A stretch of DNA of 18,543 nt from Pseudomonadota bacterium. GTDB taxonomy: Bacteria; Pseudomonadota; Alphaproteobacteria; Rhizobiales; Hyphomicrobiaceae. The position numbers and the translations under genes were made by a program. The DNA lies in contig JAEYPL010000249.1 of assembly GCA_023410905.1 (NCBI GenBank), positions 1 through 18,543 on the forward strand, in the 5' to 3' direction. Below, piece by piece: positions 5,102 to 13,199 of this stretch. The notes under the pieces were generated by a model. That model was given only the letters and a program-made list of their open reading frames with translations. It was not told where the DNA came from and did not search any database. The first letter of the stretch is position 1; each line of letters opens with the position of its first letter.

Positions 5102-7009
5102 ATGGACCAAACATCTGCGCAATCGGCGCCTCGTCTCCGCAGACGCATCATTCGACGAGAATCGCCCCGCTCGCGCAGCATTCTAGCGCGCCTCCGGAGC
5201 GTACGACAGCGTATCGGCAGACTTCGGGTTGCCCCGGTCGCGACGCCGGAGAGCGAGTATGCCTTTCTGGTCGGCCGCGCCATCGATCTCGCGACGCTCA
5301 GGCGAGCCGAGCGCATTGCGCACGCGTGGGGCGTGCATCCACATGAGGTGATGATCGCGCTCGGGTGGATCGACGAGAGTGCGTACGTCGCCGCACTCGG
5401 CGCGACCCTCGGCATGGACTGGCTCGGGCGGTCTTCTGGGCGGGCGCGGCGGCCGGGCCAGGTCGTGATCAATGCCTATGCGGTGCGCCCGCGGGTCATC
5501 CGCGAGGCCGTCTTGCTCCTCCCGCCGGGGGAGCATCCTGTTCTGGCGACGCGCCGTGAGGTGGATGCGGTCCATATGGCCGGCGCGGAGGCGGCCTTGA
5601 TCGATCATGCCATCGAGGGCCTCTCGCGGGCGGATCCCGCCGCTTCCGCGCGCTACGGTGCGGAGACGTGGCAGGCGCTTCTGGCAGCAACAGTCGTGGG
5701 GCTGTGTGTCGGTGGCACCCTGGTCGCGCCAGAGATCATCGTGCCGTTCGTCATGGTCCTTCTGACCCTGCCATTTCTGTGCGTCGTACTGTTGCGCACG
5801 GCTGCTGTGCTGGAGCTCGCGCGCGGCTCACCTGCCCAGCCCGGTCGCGCGGTCTCGACGGTTCCCGATCCCGGGCTGCCACGTTACAGCGCCCTGGTGC
5901 CGCTTTATCGCGAGGCCGATATCCTGCCCGATCTCGTCGCGGCCATAGCGGCTCTGGATTATCCAGCGGCCAAGCTCGAGGTGCTGATCGTTCTCGAAGC
6001 CAGCGATGCCGAGACGCGGGCCGCGCTCTACGCTCTCGATCTTCCGGGCAACATCCGGCCCGTCGTCGTGCCGCAGAAGGGCCCGCGCACCAAGCCCAAG
6101 GCACTGAACTACGCACTCGAGCTCGTGCGCAGTCCCTATGTCGTCGTCTATGACGCCGAGGACATTCCCGAGCCCGATCAACTTCGCCGCGCGCTGGCCG
6201 CGTTCGCAGAGGGTGGTCCCGAGGTTGCCTGCGTGCAGGCTCGCCTCGGCATACACAACACCGCGCAGGGCTGGCTGCCGCGCCAGTTCGCGCTCGAATA
6301 TGCTTCGCTCTTCGATGCGCAGTTACCATCCCTGCATCGGCTTGGACTGCCGATCCCGCTCGGCGGCACATCGAACCATTTTCGTGTGGATCGGCTGAAG
6401 GAAGTCGGCGGCTGGGATCCCTACAACGTGACGGAGGACGCCGATCTCGGCTTCCGTCTCGCGCGCGGCGGCTATCGCACGCTCACGATCGCCTCGACGA
6501 CTTGGGAGGAAGCGCCGATCGCGCTCCGGAGCTGGATTTCCCAACGCACACGCTGGCTCAAGGGCTGGATGCAGACCTATCTGGTGCACACACGGCGGAG
6601 CGCGAAGCGGCGACAGACACTCGACTGGCGATCGCGGTTCGGTCTGCACGTTCTGATAGGCGGAATGCTGCTGTCGGCGCTGATGCACCCGATCGTGCTG
6701 GCCATTATCGGCTGGCTCGCATTCACGGGAAACCTGCTTGCGCCCTCGGCGAGCACCATCGAACGCGCGCTCGTATGGATCGGTCTCGCGCACCTGGGCC
6801 TGGGCTACCTCAGCGCAATGCTCGCGGCGGCCGTGGCGTCATGGCAGCGCGGGTGGCGACGGCTCTCGCTGCAGGCGTTGCTCATGCCCGCCTATTGGCT
6901 GCTCATCTCCTTCGCAAGCTACCGCGCGCTGCTGCAACTCATCACGGCGCCCCATCTATGGGAGAAAACGGCGCACGGCCATTCGCGCGTGGCCAAGTCC
7001 GAAAAGTAG
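5102..7009 (+). CDS. Processive-type family 2 glycosyltransferase with N-terminal GspE/MshEN-like domain
   Basis: This 635-residue membrane glycosyltransferase probably polymerises an exported polysaccharide at the inner membrane. A basic N-terminus leads to a helical segment (about 53-108; HEVMIALGWIDESAYVAALG) resembling the second half of GspE-N/MshEN domains. Two membrane helices (about 190-235) precede the GT-A catalytic domain: SALVPLYREADILPDL, KPKALNYAL, the DAED metal site (D351), TEDADLGFRLA (444 onward) and QRTRW at 481-485. D, DxD-like, TED and QxxRW together mark the cellulose/curdlan/hyaluronan synthase type. Several C-terminal helices end with the common PHLWEKTAHG tail. No C-terminal PilZ domain is present. 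I chose ATG 5102; the TTG at 4991 would overlap the start of the divergent gene. Its ribosome site is weak. The sugar substrate cannot be told. Confidence 0.88.
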   Translation: MDQTSAQSAPRLRRRIIRRESPRSRSILARLRSVRQRIGRLRVAPVATPESEYAFLVGRAIDLATLRRAERIAHAWGVHPHEVMIALGWIDESAYVAALGATLGMDWLGRSSGRARRPGQVVINAYAVRPRVIREAVLLLPPGEHPVLATRREVDAVHMAGAEAALIDHAIEGLSRADPAASARYGAETWQALLAATVVGLCVGGTLVAPEIIVPFVMVLLTLPFLCVVLLRTAAVLELARGSPAQPGRAVSTVPDPGLPRYSALVPLYREADILPDLVAAIAALDYPAAKLEVLIVLEASDAETRAALYALDLPGNIRPVVVPQKGPRTKPKALNYALELVRSPYVVVYDAEDIPEPDQLRRALAAFAEGGPEVACVQARLGIHNTAQGWLPRQFALEYASLFDAQLPSLHRLGLPIPLGGTSNHFRVDRLKEVGGWDPYNVTEDADLGFRLARGGYRTLTIASTTWEEAPIALRSWISQRTRWLKGWMQTYLVHTRRSAKRRQTLDWRSRFGLHVLIGGMLLSALMHPIVLAIIGWLAFTGNLLAPSASTIERALVWIGLAHLGLGYLSAMLAAAVASWQRGWRRLSLQALLMPAYWLLISFASYRALLQLITAPHLWEKTAHGHSRVAKSEK

Positions 7010-7010
7010 T

Positions 7011-7042
7011 CGCCCCTCCCGCCGCAGGCGACGAAAGGGGCG
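7011..7042. terminator. Nested inverted repeat between convergent genes (candidate bidirectional terminator)
   Basis: CGCCCCT at 7011-7017 pairs with AGGGGCG at 7036-7042. Inside the loop, CGCC at 7020-7023 pairs with GGCG at 7027-7030. The structure fills most of the 42-nt gap between the glycosyltransferase and aldo/keto reductase stop codons. No T tract follows, which lowers confidence in intrinsic termination. Confidence 0.45.
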
Positions 7043-7051
7043 GGGCGATGG

Positions 7052-7993
7052 CTACGCTGCGGTGATCTTGTCGATCTCCGCCATTTCCTCGGCCGTGAGC
7101 TGCCAGTCGGCGGCCTTCACGTTGGCTTCGACCTGCGCAGGCGTCGTCGCGCCCGCGATGACACTCGTCACCGGCGATTTGCACGCCAGCCAACTGAAGG
7201 CGAGTTCCAGCAGCGTGCGCCCGCGCGCCTTGGCAAAGGCCTCCAGCTTCTCGACCCTAGTCCAGTTGCTCTCATTGAGGTACTTGTCGGCCCATCGCTG
7301 AGCCTGCGAAAGGCGCCCGTCCGCCGGCATGTTGCCGCGCGCGTACTTGCCGCTCAGCAGTCCGCTCGCGAGCGGGAAGAACGGCAACAGGCCGAGGCCG
7401 TAGTGCTCCATGGCCGCTGCGAGCTGCGGCTCCACCACATTGCGCACGACGAGGCTGTACTCATCCTGGCACGAGATGAACGCGGTCATATTGCGTGCCC
7501 GCGCGATCTCCTGCGATTTCGCGACCTGCCACGCCGGCATGTTCGAGCATCCGACGTAGCGCACCTTGCCCTGGCGCACGAGATCGTCGAGCGTCGCCAT
7601 CGTCTCCTCGAGCGGCGTCAGCGGATCGGGCTTGTGGTATTGATAGAGGTCGATCCAATCCGTCTTGAGCCGCTTCAGGCTGTCTTCAACCGCGTTCATG
7701 ATATAGCGCCGCGACGCCCCGCGCTTGCGGCCTTCATCGTCCATCTCCCAACCGAACTTTGTTGCGAGCACGATGTCCTTGCGGCGCGCACCGAGCACCT
7801 CGCCGATGATCTTCTCGGAGCCGCCGCGACCGCCGTACATGTCGGCCGTATCGAACAGCGTGATGCCGGCGTCGAGCGCCTTGTGGATGACCTTGCGGGA
7901 GCTTTCGAGATCGAGCTTGGCGCCGAAATTGTTGCAGCCGAGGCCGACCACGGACACTCGCAGACCCGACGGCCCGAGGTTGCGTTCCTTCAT
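7052..7993 (-). CDS. Aldo/keto reductase
   Basis: This 313-residue NADPH-dependent aldo/keto reductase has a TIM-barrel fold. The catalytic tetrad is present: D48 and Y53 (FDTADMYGG), K79 (LATKFGW) and H120 (LYQYHKPDP). Family signatures include KTDWIDLYQYH, KVRYVGCSNM and the cofactor-binding C-terminal VIAGATTPAQVEANVKA. It resembles the YghZ/general-stress (AKR11-14) type more than steroid reductases. AAGGAG lies 7 nt before the ATG. The gene starts 20 nt after the SDR gene on the same strand, so the two oxidoreductases are almost certainly cotranscribed and may act on related carbonyl or alcohol substrates. The physiological substrate is not deducible. Confidence 0.93.
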   Translation of the reverse strand: MKERNLGPSGLRVSVVGLGCNNFGAKLDLESSRKVIHKALDAGITLFDTADMYGGRGGSEKIIGEVLGARRKDIVLATKFGWEMDDEGRKRGASRRYIMNAVEDSLKRLKTDWIDLYQYHKPDPLTPLEETMATLDDLVRQGKVRYVGCSNMPAWQVAKSQEIARARNMTAFISCQDEYSLVVRNVVEPQLAAAMEHYGLGLLPFFPLASGLLSGKYARGNMPADGRLSQAQRWADKYLNESNWTRVEKLEAFAKARGRTLLELAFSWLACKSPVTSVIAGATTPAQVEANVKAADWQLTAEEMAEIDKITAA

Positions 7994-8013
7994 TGACGTT
8001 TCTCCTTGGTGGA

Positions 8014-8772
8014 TCAGGTATCGATCATGCCGGCGATCGTGAAGCCGCCATCGGCGGCATAGACGTGCCCGGTGACGAAGCTCGCATCGTCGGAAGCAAG
8101 AAAGGCCGCGACGGATGCGATCTCGCTCGGTTCGCCCAAGCGCGCAAGCGGCATGCGCGCGCGAATGTAGTCCGACGGCCGCCCGCTCGGATTGGCGCCT
8201 GTTCGCGTCGGCCCCGGAGCGACCGCGTTGACGTTGATGTCATGCTGGGCAAGCTCCATCGCCATGGACTGCGTCAGGTTCATGATTCCCGCCTTGCTGG
8301 CGCCGTAGGCGGCCCGCCCCATGCCACCGAAAATGCCGGAGTTCGAAGCCACCGTGACAATGCGGCCGCCGCCGCCCTGCTGCACCATCTGGCGCGCTGC
8401 GGCCTGCGCACAGATAAACGTGCCGTAGAGATTGGTATCGATCACGCGCCGCCACAGATCGTCGCTCATCTCGAGGAAGGGCTCGCGGTCCATGAGACCC
8501 GCATTGCACACCAGAATATCGAGGCGGCCGAAGAGCGCGACGGCCTGACAGACAACAGCAGCGGCATCCTCGCGCTGGCGCACATCCATTGCGTAGTGCT
8601 CGGCCTGACCGCCGGCATCGCGGATGCTCTTGACGGTGCTCTCCGCGCGCTCGCGCCGGAGATCCGCCACGAGTACGCGCACGCCTTCAGCCGCGAGGCG
8701 CTCCGCGATCGCAGCTCCGATGCCGCTGCCAGCCCCCGTCACGATGGCTCCCTTGCCCTTCAAACCACGCAT
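8014..8772 (-). CDS. Short-chain dehydrogenase/reductase (classical SDR)
   Basis: This 252-residue NAD(P)-dependent Rossmann-fold oxidoreductase carries all classical SDR signatures: TGAGSGIG at 12-19, D37 after the second strand (VLVADLRRE, suggesting NAD preference), CNAG at 89-92, N114, S143, and YGASK with Y156 and K160. The C-terminal AADGGFTIAG tail is also typical. The start at 8772 is strongly supported by GGAGG 7 nt upstream; an extension to 8826 would only add unrelated basic residues. It is the first gene of a two-gene operon with the aldo/keto reductase and is divergent from the agmatinase-like gene across 91 nt. The substrate is unknown; many such proteins are annotated as 3-oxoacyl-ACP reductase or glucose dehydrogenase by similarity alone. 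Confidence 0.93.
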   Translation of the reverse strand: MRGLKGKGAIVTGAGSGIGAAIAERLAAEGVRVLVADLRRERAESTVKSIRDAGGQAEHYAMDVRQREDAAAVVCQAVALFGRLDILVCNAGLMDREPFLEMSDDLWRRVIDTNLYGTFICAQAAARQMVQQGGGGRIVTVASNSGIFGGMGRAAYGASKAGIMNLTQSMAMELAQHDINVNAVAPGPTRTGANPSGRPSDYIRARMPLARLGEPSEIASVAAFLASDDASFVTGHVYAADGGFTIAGMIDT

Positions 8773-8863
8773 GGCCTCTCCTCCCGTCTTTTCTTGCAGG
8801 TTGCGACGCGCGGCCCTCTCTGCCAAGAGCTATTCTCCCTCCAGGTTCGCTGAGGACATCTGC

Positions 8864-9784
8864 ATGAACCGCACCGCACGCCCCCCGCTCGACTATCTCC
8901 CGGCAGCCGAGAGCTTCCATGATACCTTGCGTGCGGACGCCGGAAAACCGGAGCGTGCGCGGGCCGTCGTGATCCCCTTCGGTCTCGAGGCCTCAGTGAG
9001 CTACGGCAGCGGTACGGGCGCAGGCCCGTCGGCGATCCTGGCGGCCAGCAATCAGCTCGAACTCTACGACGACGAGCTGAGGTGCGAGGCCTGCCTCGAC
9101 TATGGCATTGCTGCAATCCGCGAGCCGGTCATCGCCAAGCCGCTCGAAGCCGCGCTGGAGCAGCTCTCAGGTCTCGTCGAGCAGGTGCTGGAGGAAGGGC
9201 GCTTTCCGCTCGTGCTCGGTGGCGAGCATTCGCTGACGGCAGGCGCGATCAGGCCGTTCGCGGCGAAGTACAAGGATCTCGTCGTCCTCCAGTTCGATGC
9301 TCACGCCGATCTGCGCGATGGCTATCTCGGTGAGAAGTACTCGCACGCCGCTGCCATGCGCCGCGTTCTCGATCATTCTCATGTGGAACTGGTATCGGTC
9401 GGCATCCGCGCAATCTCGAAGGAGGAAGCGGATTTTGCCGATGCTCATCCGGATCGCATCCACATCTATTGGGGCAAGGATCAGGCGCGCTGGGATATCG
9501 AGGCTATTGCGGGCCATCTGCGCGATCGACCGATCTATGTCTCATTCGATATCGACGGCCTCGACGGTGCCGTCATGCCGGCCACCGGAACGCCGACGCC
9601 GGGTGGGCTCTCCTATTTGCAGGCACTCGCGATCCTAAAGCGCGCCGCCGAAGTCGGCACCATTGTCGGAGCTGACGTCGTCGAGCTGGCGCCGATCCCG
9701 GATTTCCACGTCTACGACTACACAGCCGCGGCGCTAACCTACAAGATCCTGAACTATGCCCTCTCCGGAACGGGCCCGCGCTGA
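8864..9784 (+). CDS. speB: Agmatinase / arginase-family ureohydrolase
   Basis: This 306-residue binuclear manganese ureohydrolase most resembles agmatinase, which splits agmatine into putrescine and urea. The metal ligands are all present: H122 (GGEHSLT), D145, H147 and D149 (QFDAHADLRDGY), and D229 and D231 (VSFDIDGLD). The loop ATGTPTPGGLSY and the late motif DVVELAPIPD are family features, and the N-terminal SYGSGTGAGPSAIL is agmatinase-like. In SFDIDGLDGAV the usual proline after the last aspartate is glycine. The start at 8864 is set by GAGGA 7 nt upstream; the frame is open further upstream but only as a shadow of the SDR gene. No arginine decarboxylase is in view, so agmatine as substrate is inferred. 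Confidence 0.88.
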   Translation: MNRTARPPLDYLPAAESFHDTLRADAGKPERARAVVIPFGLEASVSYGSGTGAGPSAILAASNQLELYDDELRCEACLDYGIAAIREPVIAKPLEAALEQLSGLVEQVLEEGRFPLVLGGEHSLTAGAIRPFAAKYKDLVVLQFDAHADLRDGYLGEKYSHAAAMRRVLDHSHVELVSVGIRAISKEEADFADAHPDRIHIYWGKDQARWDIEAIAGHLRDRPIYVSFDIDGLDGAVMPATGTPTPGGLSYLQALAILKRAAEVGTIVGADVVELAPIPDFHVYDYTAAALTYKILNYALSGTGPR

Positions 9785-11035
9785 TCAGGTGCCCATATCG
9801 GCCTTGAGGCGCTCCATGGCCGTCGGATCGGTGGCAAAGCGATACTGCGTAATGCCCACGGCGATCAGGATCAGCACGCCGTTCATGGCGAGCGTCGGCC
9901 CGAGACCGAAGTGCTCGGCAACGGCGCCTGTCAGAAGATTGCCGAGCGGCGCCATGCCGACGAAGCACATGATGTAAATGCCGATCACGCGCCCACGCCA
10001 GGCATCCTCCACCGACTGCTGCATGATCGTGTTCGTCGAGGCGGAAGTCATCAGGATCGAGCCGCCGAGAATGGCGAGCAGGAACATCGAGAGCGGCAGG
10101 CTCCGCGATTGACTGAAGGCGATCAGCGTCACGGCGATGACGAACGGCGCGAACCGCACGAGCGAGAGCTGCACGCGCGTGCTTGTCTGCATGGCGAGGA
10201 TGATCGCCGTTACGAGTGCGCCGGCGCCCACCGAGCTCATCAGCAACCCAAGCGTCGAGGTATTGCCGCCGAAGAAGTCGACGGCGATCGAGGGCATGAT
10301 GTGCTGGTACGGCAGCGCAAACACGGCGACCGCGGTGACGGTCGGCAGCAGGTAGCGCGCGGCCGGGTGCTTGCGGAGATAGGCGATCGTCTCGGCGAGA
10401 GCGATGTCTTTCTGGCCGTCCTTGCGCGGGGGAATGAGATCGGGAAGGCGCATGAGGATCAAGGCGATGATGACGGCGCCGAAGCTCAGGGCGTTGAGCG
10501 CAAAGCACCACGCTTCCGTGAGGCGCAGCAGCAGGATGCCGGCGATTGTGGGGCCGATGATCCGGCCCATGTTGAACAGCATCGAGTTCACGCCGATGGC
10601 GCTCGGCAGCAGCTTGCGATCCTCGACGATGACGGACAACAGCGCTTGCCGGGCGGGCGTCTCGAATGCGGTCGCCGTGCCTGAGCAGAGCGCAATGGCG
10701 AGATAGACGCGCACGTCCTCCACGCCCATTGCCGCCATGACGGCAAGGATGGTGGCGAGCACGGCGAGGATGGCGTTCACGATGACCAGCATGCGCACGC
10801 GGCGCACGCGATCCGTCAGTGCGCCGGCAAAGGGCGATACGACGAGGAACGGAATCTGCGTCAGGAAGCCGGACACGCCGAGCAGAAACACCGAGCCCGA
10901 CAGTCGATAGATGAGCCAGGAAAGCGCGATCTGCTGGATCCAGCCGCCGATGATCGATATGGCCTGGCCGATCGCGAAGAGGCGGAAGCGCGGCTTCGAG
11001 AGCGCTGGCGGCAGGAATGCGGCCATTGCCACCAT
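9785..11035 (-). CDS. MFS transporter, MFS_3 (EntS-like) type
   Basis: This 416-residue integral membrane protein has about 12 predicted helices and strong MFS_3 character: RFRLFAIGQAISIIGGWIQQIALSWLIYRLSGS at the start, the loop 2-3 motif GALTDRVRRVR, and FETPARQALL after the fourth helix. This group includes the enterobactin exporter EntS and many uncharacterised drug or metabolite exporters. The stop codon abuts the agmatinase stop in the palindrome TGATCA (9782-9787), leaving no room for a terminator. The start at 11035 is uncertain; an ATG three codons later (11026) is also possible and neither has a strong ribosome site. It lies 128 nt downstream of chvG on the same strand. The cargo cannot be inferred. 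Confidence 0.9.
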   Translation of the reverse strand: MVAMAAFLPPALSKPRFRLFAIGQAISIIGGWIQQIALSWLIYRLSGSVFLLGVSGFLTQIPFLVVSPFAGALTDRVRRVRMLVIVNAILAVLATILAVMAAMGVEDVRVYLAIALCSGTATAFETPARQALLSVIVEDRKLLPSAIGVNSMLFNMGRIIGPTIAGILLLRLTEAWCFALNALSFGAVIIALILMRLPDLIPPRKDGQKDIALAETIAYLRKHPAARYLLPTVTAVAVFALPYQHIMPSIAVDFFGGNTSTLGLLMSSVGAGALVTAIILAMQTSTRVQLSLVRFAPFVIAVTLIAFSQSRSLPLSMFLLAILGGSILMTSASTNTIMQQSVEDAWRGRVIGIYIMCFVGMAPLGNLLTGAVAEHFGLGPTLAMNGVLILIAVGITQYRFATDPTAMERLKADMGT

Positions 11036-11051
11036 CGGTTCAATCGTCCTG

Positions 11052-11065
11052 ACTTGCGATCAAGT
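11052..11065. promoter_or_regulatory. Inverted repeat ACTTG-CGAT-CAAGT upstream of the MFS gene
   Basis: A perfect 5-bp dyad lies 16 nt before the MFS start codon. A second, overlapping imperfect dyad (GCGATCA at 11056-11062 with TGATCGA at 11070-11076) is present. It could be an operator controlling the exporter, or chance. Confidence 0.25.
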
Positions 11066-11163
11066 GGCGTGATCGAATGGCTGGGTGGGATCGGTCGAGA
11101 ACGCGCCCGCTGATTTGCACGCGCGACCATCATTCTGACGGCCACGAGCAGGGCTGTCGAGGG

Positions 11164-13059
11164 TCAGGTGACTTCTTTTCTGTGGCGCCAGCTGCGCGCG
11201 CGGATCGCGGCTGCCGGGAGCCGGACGCGGAGACAGGCGCCGAGGATCTTGCCGTGTTCGCCGCGGTTCTCCGCCCATATGTGCCCGCCGTGGACGCTGA
11301 CGATCTCGCGCGAGATCGACAGCCCGAGGCCCGAATTCTTGCCGCGCGTGCGGTCGCTCTGAGGACGATCCGAGTAGAAGCGCTGGAAGATCTTGTCGAT
11401 GCTCTCCGGAGGAATGCCGGGGCCCTCGTCGCTGACGGAGATTTCGACGCCATCGCTCAACGACACCAGACGCACCGTCACGGTTCCACCAGGCGGCGAG
11501 AAGGAGAGCGCATTGTCCAACAGGTTGGTGATGACGCGACCGAGATTGTCTTCGTGCCCATTGACGATGAAGGCACCAGGGCGCGCGGAGGCATCCTGGA
11601 TCTCGAGCGCGATGTAATGCTCGCCGTTCTCGATGGTTGAGCGGATGGTCTCGGTGACGTCACGAAGGATATTGCGGATATCCACCGGCACCGTCGTCTG
11701 CAGCGCGAGCTCCGCATCCAGACGCGACGTGCTGGCGACGTCCGTGATCAGACGGTTGAGACGCTTCAACTCGCCGAGGACCTGCTCGACGACCTGCTCG
11801 CGCTGTTCGGGCGTGCGGGCATAGTGAAGGGACTGAGCCATCACCTGTGCTGCCGTCAGCGGGTTTTTGAGCTCATGCGCGACGTCGGCGGCGAACTTCT
11901 CGCTCGATTCGATGCGCCGATAGAGCGAGCGCGTCATGCTGTGCACGGCCGTGGAGAGTTGCCCCACCTCGTCCTGGCGGTTGCCGAAGTCGGGGAGTTG
12001 CGTATGTGCGTGGATGCTGCGGCTCACCCGCTCGGAGCCTTCGGAGAGGCGGCGCATCGGCCCCGCGATGGTTCGCGCCAGCAGCAGCGAGGCGAGCACG
12101 GAGGCCGCCAGCGCCAGCAGCACCAGCATGGCCATGCCGGAGCGCTCGTTGGCGATGATCTCGTCGATCTCACCCGGACGTGTCGAAAGCAGCAGCGCAC
12201 CGAGCATCGCATTGCGACGCTGGATCGGCACGGCCAGCGATACGATCTTCTCCTGGTCGTCGGTCAACAGAAGCATCGGAGGCAGCGCGGCGCCCCTGAG
12301 CGCCTGGCGCACTTCCGGATAGCTGGTGCCGCTCGCGTTGCGGCCGATCTCGCGATAGATCGGCAGATCCGAGCGGTCGAAGAAGCCCGACAGCCGGGTC
12401 CAGAAATTCTTGACCTTGACGCGCTCGACGGGCTTCGCCTCTTCGGATTCGCTGGCGCGCAGATCGCCATCGAGCGGCGGGAACTGCAGATCCTGCAGTT
12501 CGCTTGAGTCGACGATCAGTTTGCCGTTCCGATCGTAGATGCGCGCGCGCGTATTGTGCGTCGGATGAATGAGGCGCCGTAGCACGGGAATGACCCGCTC
12601 ATGGCGCAGCGACAGCTCCATGGCCGCGAAGCCGTCGTCGCGGAAGGGTACGCGTACGCCGTCGAGCTCGGGTAGCCGTTCGGGGTCGAAGGAGAGCCGC
12701 CCTTCGCGCTCGACGAGTGCGCTCGACGCAATGGCCGATGCGATGATCTCGCCCTGGACCTTGAGGCTCTCGTACTTGGCAGTGATTAGCCAAGCGTGCT
12801 GCTGGCTGAGCCAGAGCATGCCGCCGACGAGCACGGCAAGGCCCAAAAGATTAGCGAGCACAATCCGCCGCGCGAGCGTCCGCGTGAGCGCGGTAATGAG
12901 CTTTCGGATAGGACCATGAGTGTCGAGATACTGCCAGATCTCTACCGTGCGTTGCCAGGCGGTGGCCAGCCATGGCGCGCGGGCGGTCCGCTTGGCGATC
13001 GCGCCGGCGTCGTTCTCCGACGCGGGGACCTGCCACATGCGGTCGCCATCGAGTGCCAT
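11164..13059 (-). CDS. chvG: Sensor histidine kinase ChvG (ExoS)
   Basis: This 631-residue inner-membrane kinase of the ChvG/ChvI system, known in Agrobacterium, Sinorhizobium and Brucella, controls envelope, exopolysaccharide and acid responses. TM1 (about 65-88) and TM2 (about 306-330) flank a periplasmic sensor domain containing ChvG-typical sequences (PELDGVRVPFRDDG; ARIYDRNGKLIVDSSEL; FDRSDLPIYREIGR). A HAMP linker leads to the phospho-acceptor H395 (ADVAHELKNPL), the N box (TNLLDNALSFSP, 511-522), G1 (DEGPGIP, 544-550) and G2 (GKNSGLGL, 573-580). The ATG at 13059 has GAGGGA about 8 nt upstream. It follows chvI after an unusually long 140-nt spacer. The hprK/PTS genes that usually come next in this order are absent. 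Confidence 0.95.
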   Translation of the reverse strand: MALDGDRMWQVPASENDAGAIAKRTARAPWLATAWQRTVEIWQYLDTHGPIRKLITALTRTLARRIVLANLLGLAVLVGGMLWLSQQHAWLITAKYESLKVQGEIIASAIASSALVEREGRLSFDPERLPELDGVRVPFRDDGFAAMELSLRHERVIPVLRRLIHPTHNTRARIYDRNGKLIVDSSELQDLQFPPLDGDLRASESEEAKPVERVKVKNFWTRLSGFFDRSDLPIYREIGRNASGTSYPEVRQALRGAALPPMLLLTDDQEKIVSLAVPIQRRNAMLGALLLSTRPGEIDEIIANERSGMAMLVLLALAASVLASLLLARTIAGPMRRLSEGSERVSRSIHAHTQLPDFGNRQDEVGQLSTAVHSMTRSLYRRIESSEKFAADVAHELKNPLTAAQVMAQSLHYARTPEQREQVVEQVLGELKRLNRLITDVASTSRLDAELALQTTVPVDIRNILRDVTETIRSTIENGEHYIALEIQDASARPGAFIVNGHEDNLGRVITNLLDNALSFSPPGGTVTVRLVSLSDGVEISVSDEGPGIPPESIDKIFQRFYSDRPQSDRTRGKNSGLGLSISREIVSVHGGHIWAENRGEHGKILGACLRVRLPAAAIRARSWRHRKEVT

Positions 13060-13104
13060 ACTAAATTCCCTCGCTCTCGCGGCCGGCAGTTTCGCCCACC
13101 GTCC

Positions 13105-13126
13105 GGAGCCCGTTCACCAGGGCTTC
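13105..13126. repeat. Hairpin in the chvI-chvG spacer
   Basis: GGAGCCC at 13105-13111 can pair with GGGCTTC at 13120-13126 (one G-U pair) around an 8-nt loop. It lies in the 140-nt gap between chvI and chvG, about 45 nt before the chvG start. It may tune transcript stability or read-through between the two genes. Confidence 0.3.
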
Positions 13127-13199
13127 GGCGACGCGCTATCCTGCTCAGCGGGCGCCGCTTTTAGGGCGCGCACTGCGGGAAGCCTTCAAAGCCTGCCCG

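Noticed and set aside
7403..8853. Long plus-strand frames opposite the aldo/keto reductase and SDR genes
   Set aside because: They are antisense shadows; the minus-strand genes have complete catalytic motifs and good ribosome sites.
8624..8863. 80-residue N-terminal extension of the agmatinase
   Set aside because: The extra residues are a shadow of the SDR gene; GAGGA at 8852-8856 marks the ATG at 8864 as the start.
9573..10511. 312-codon minus-strand frame within the agmatinase/MFS junction
   Set aside because: It overlaps the MFS gene in another frame and the agmatinase gene in antisense; composition is Arg/His/Ala rich without domain motifs.
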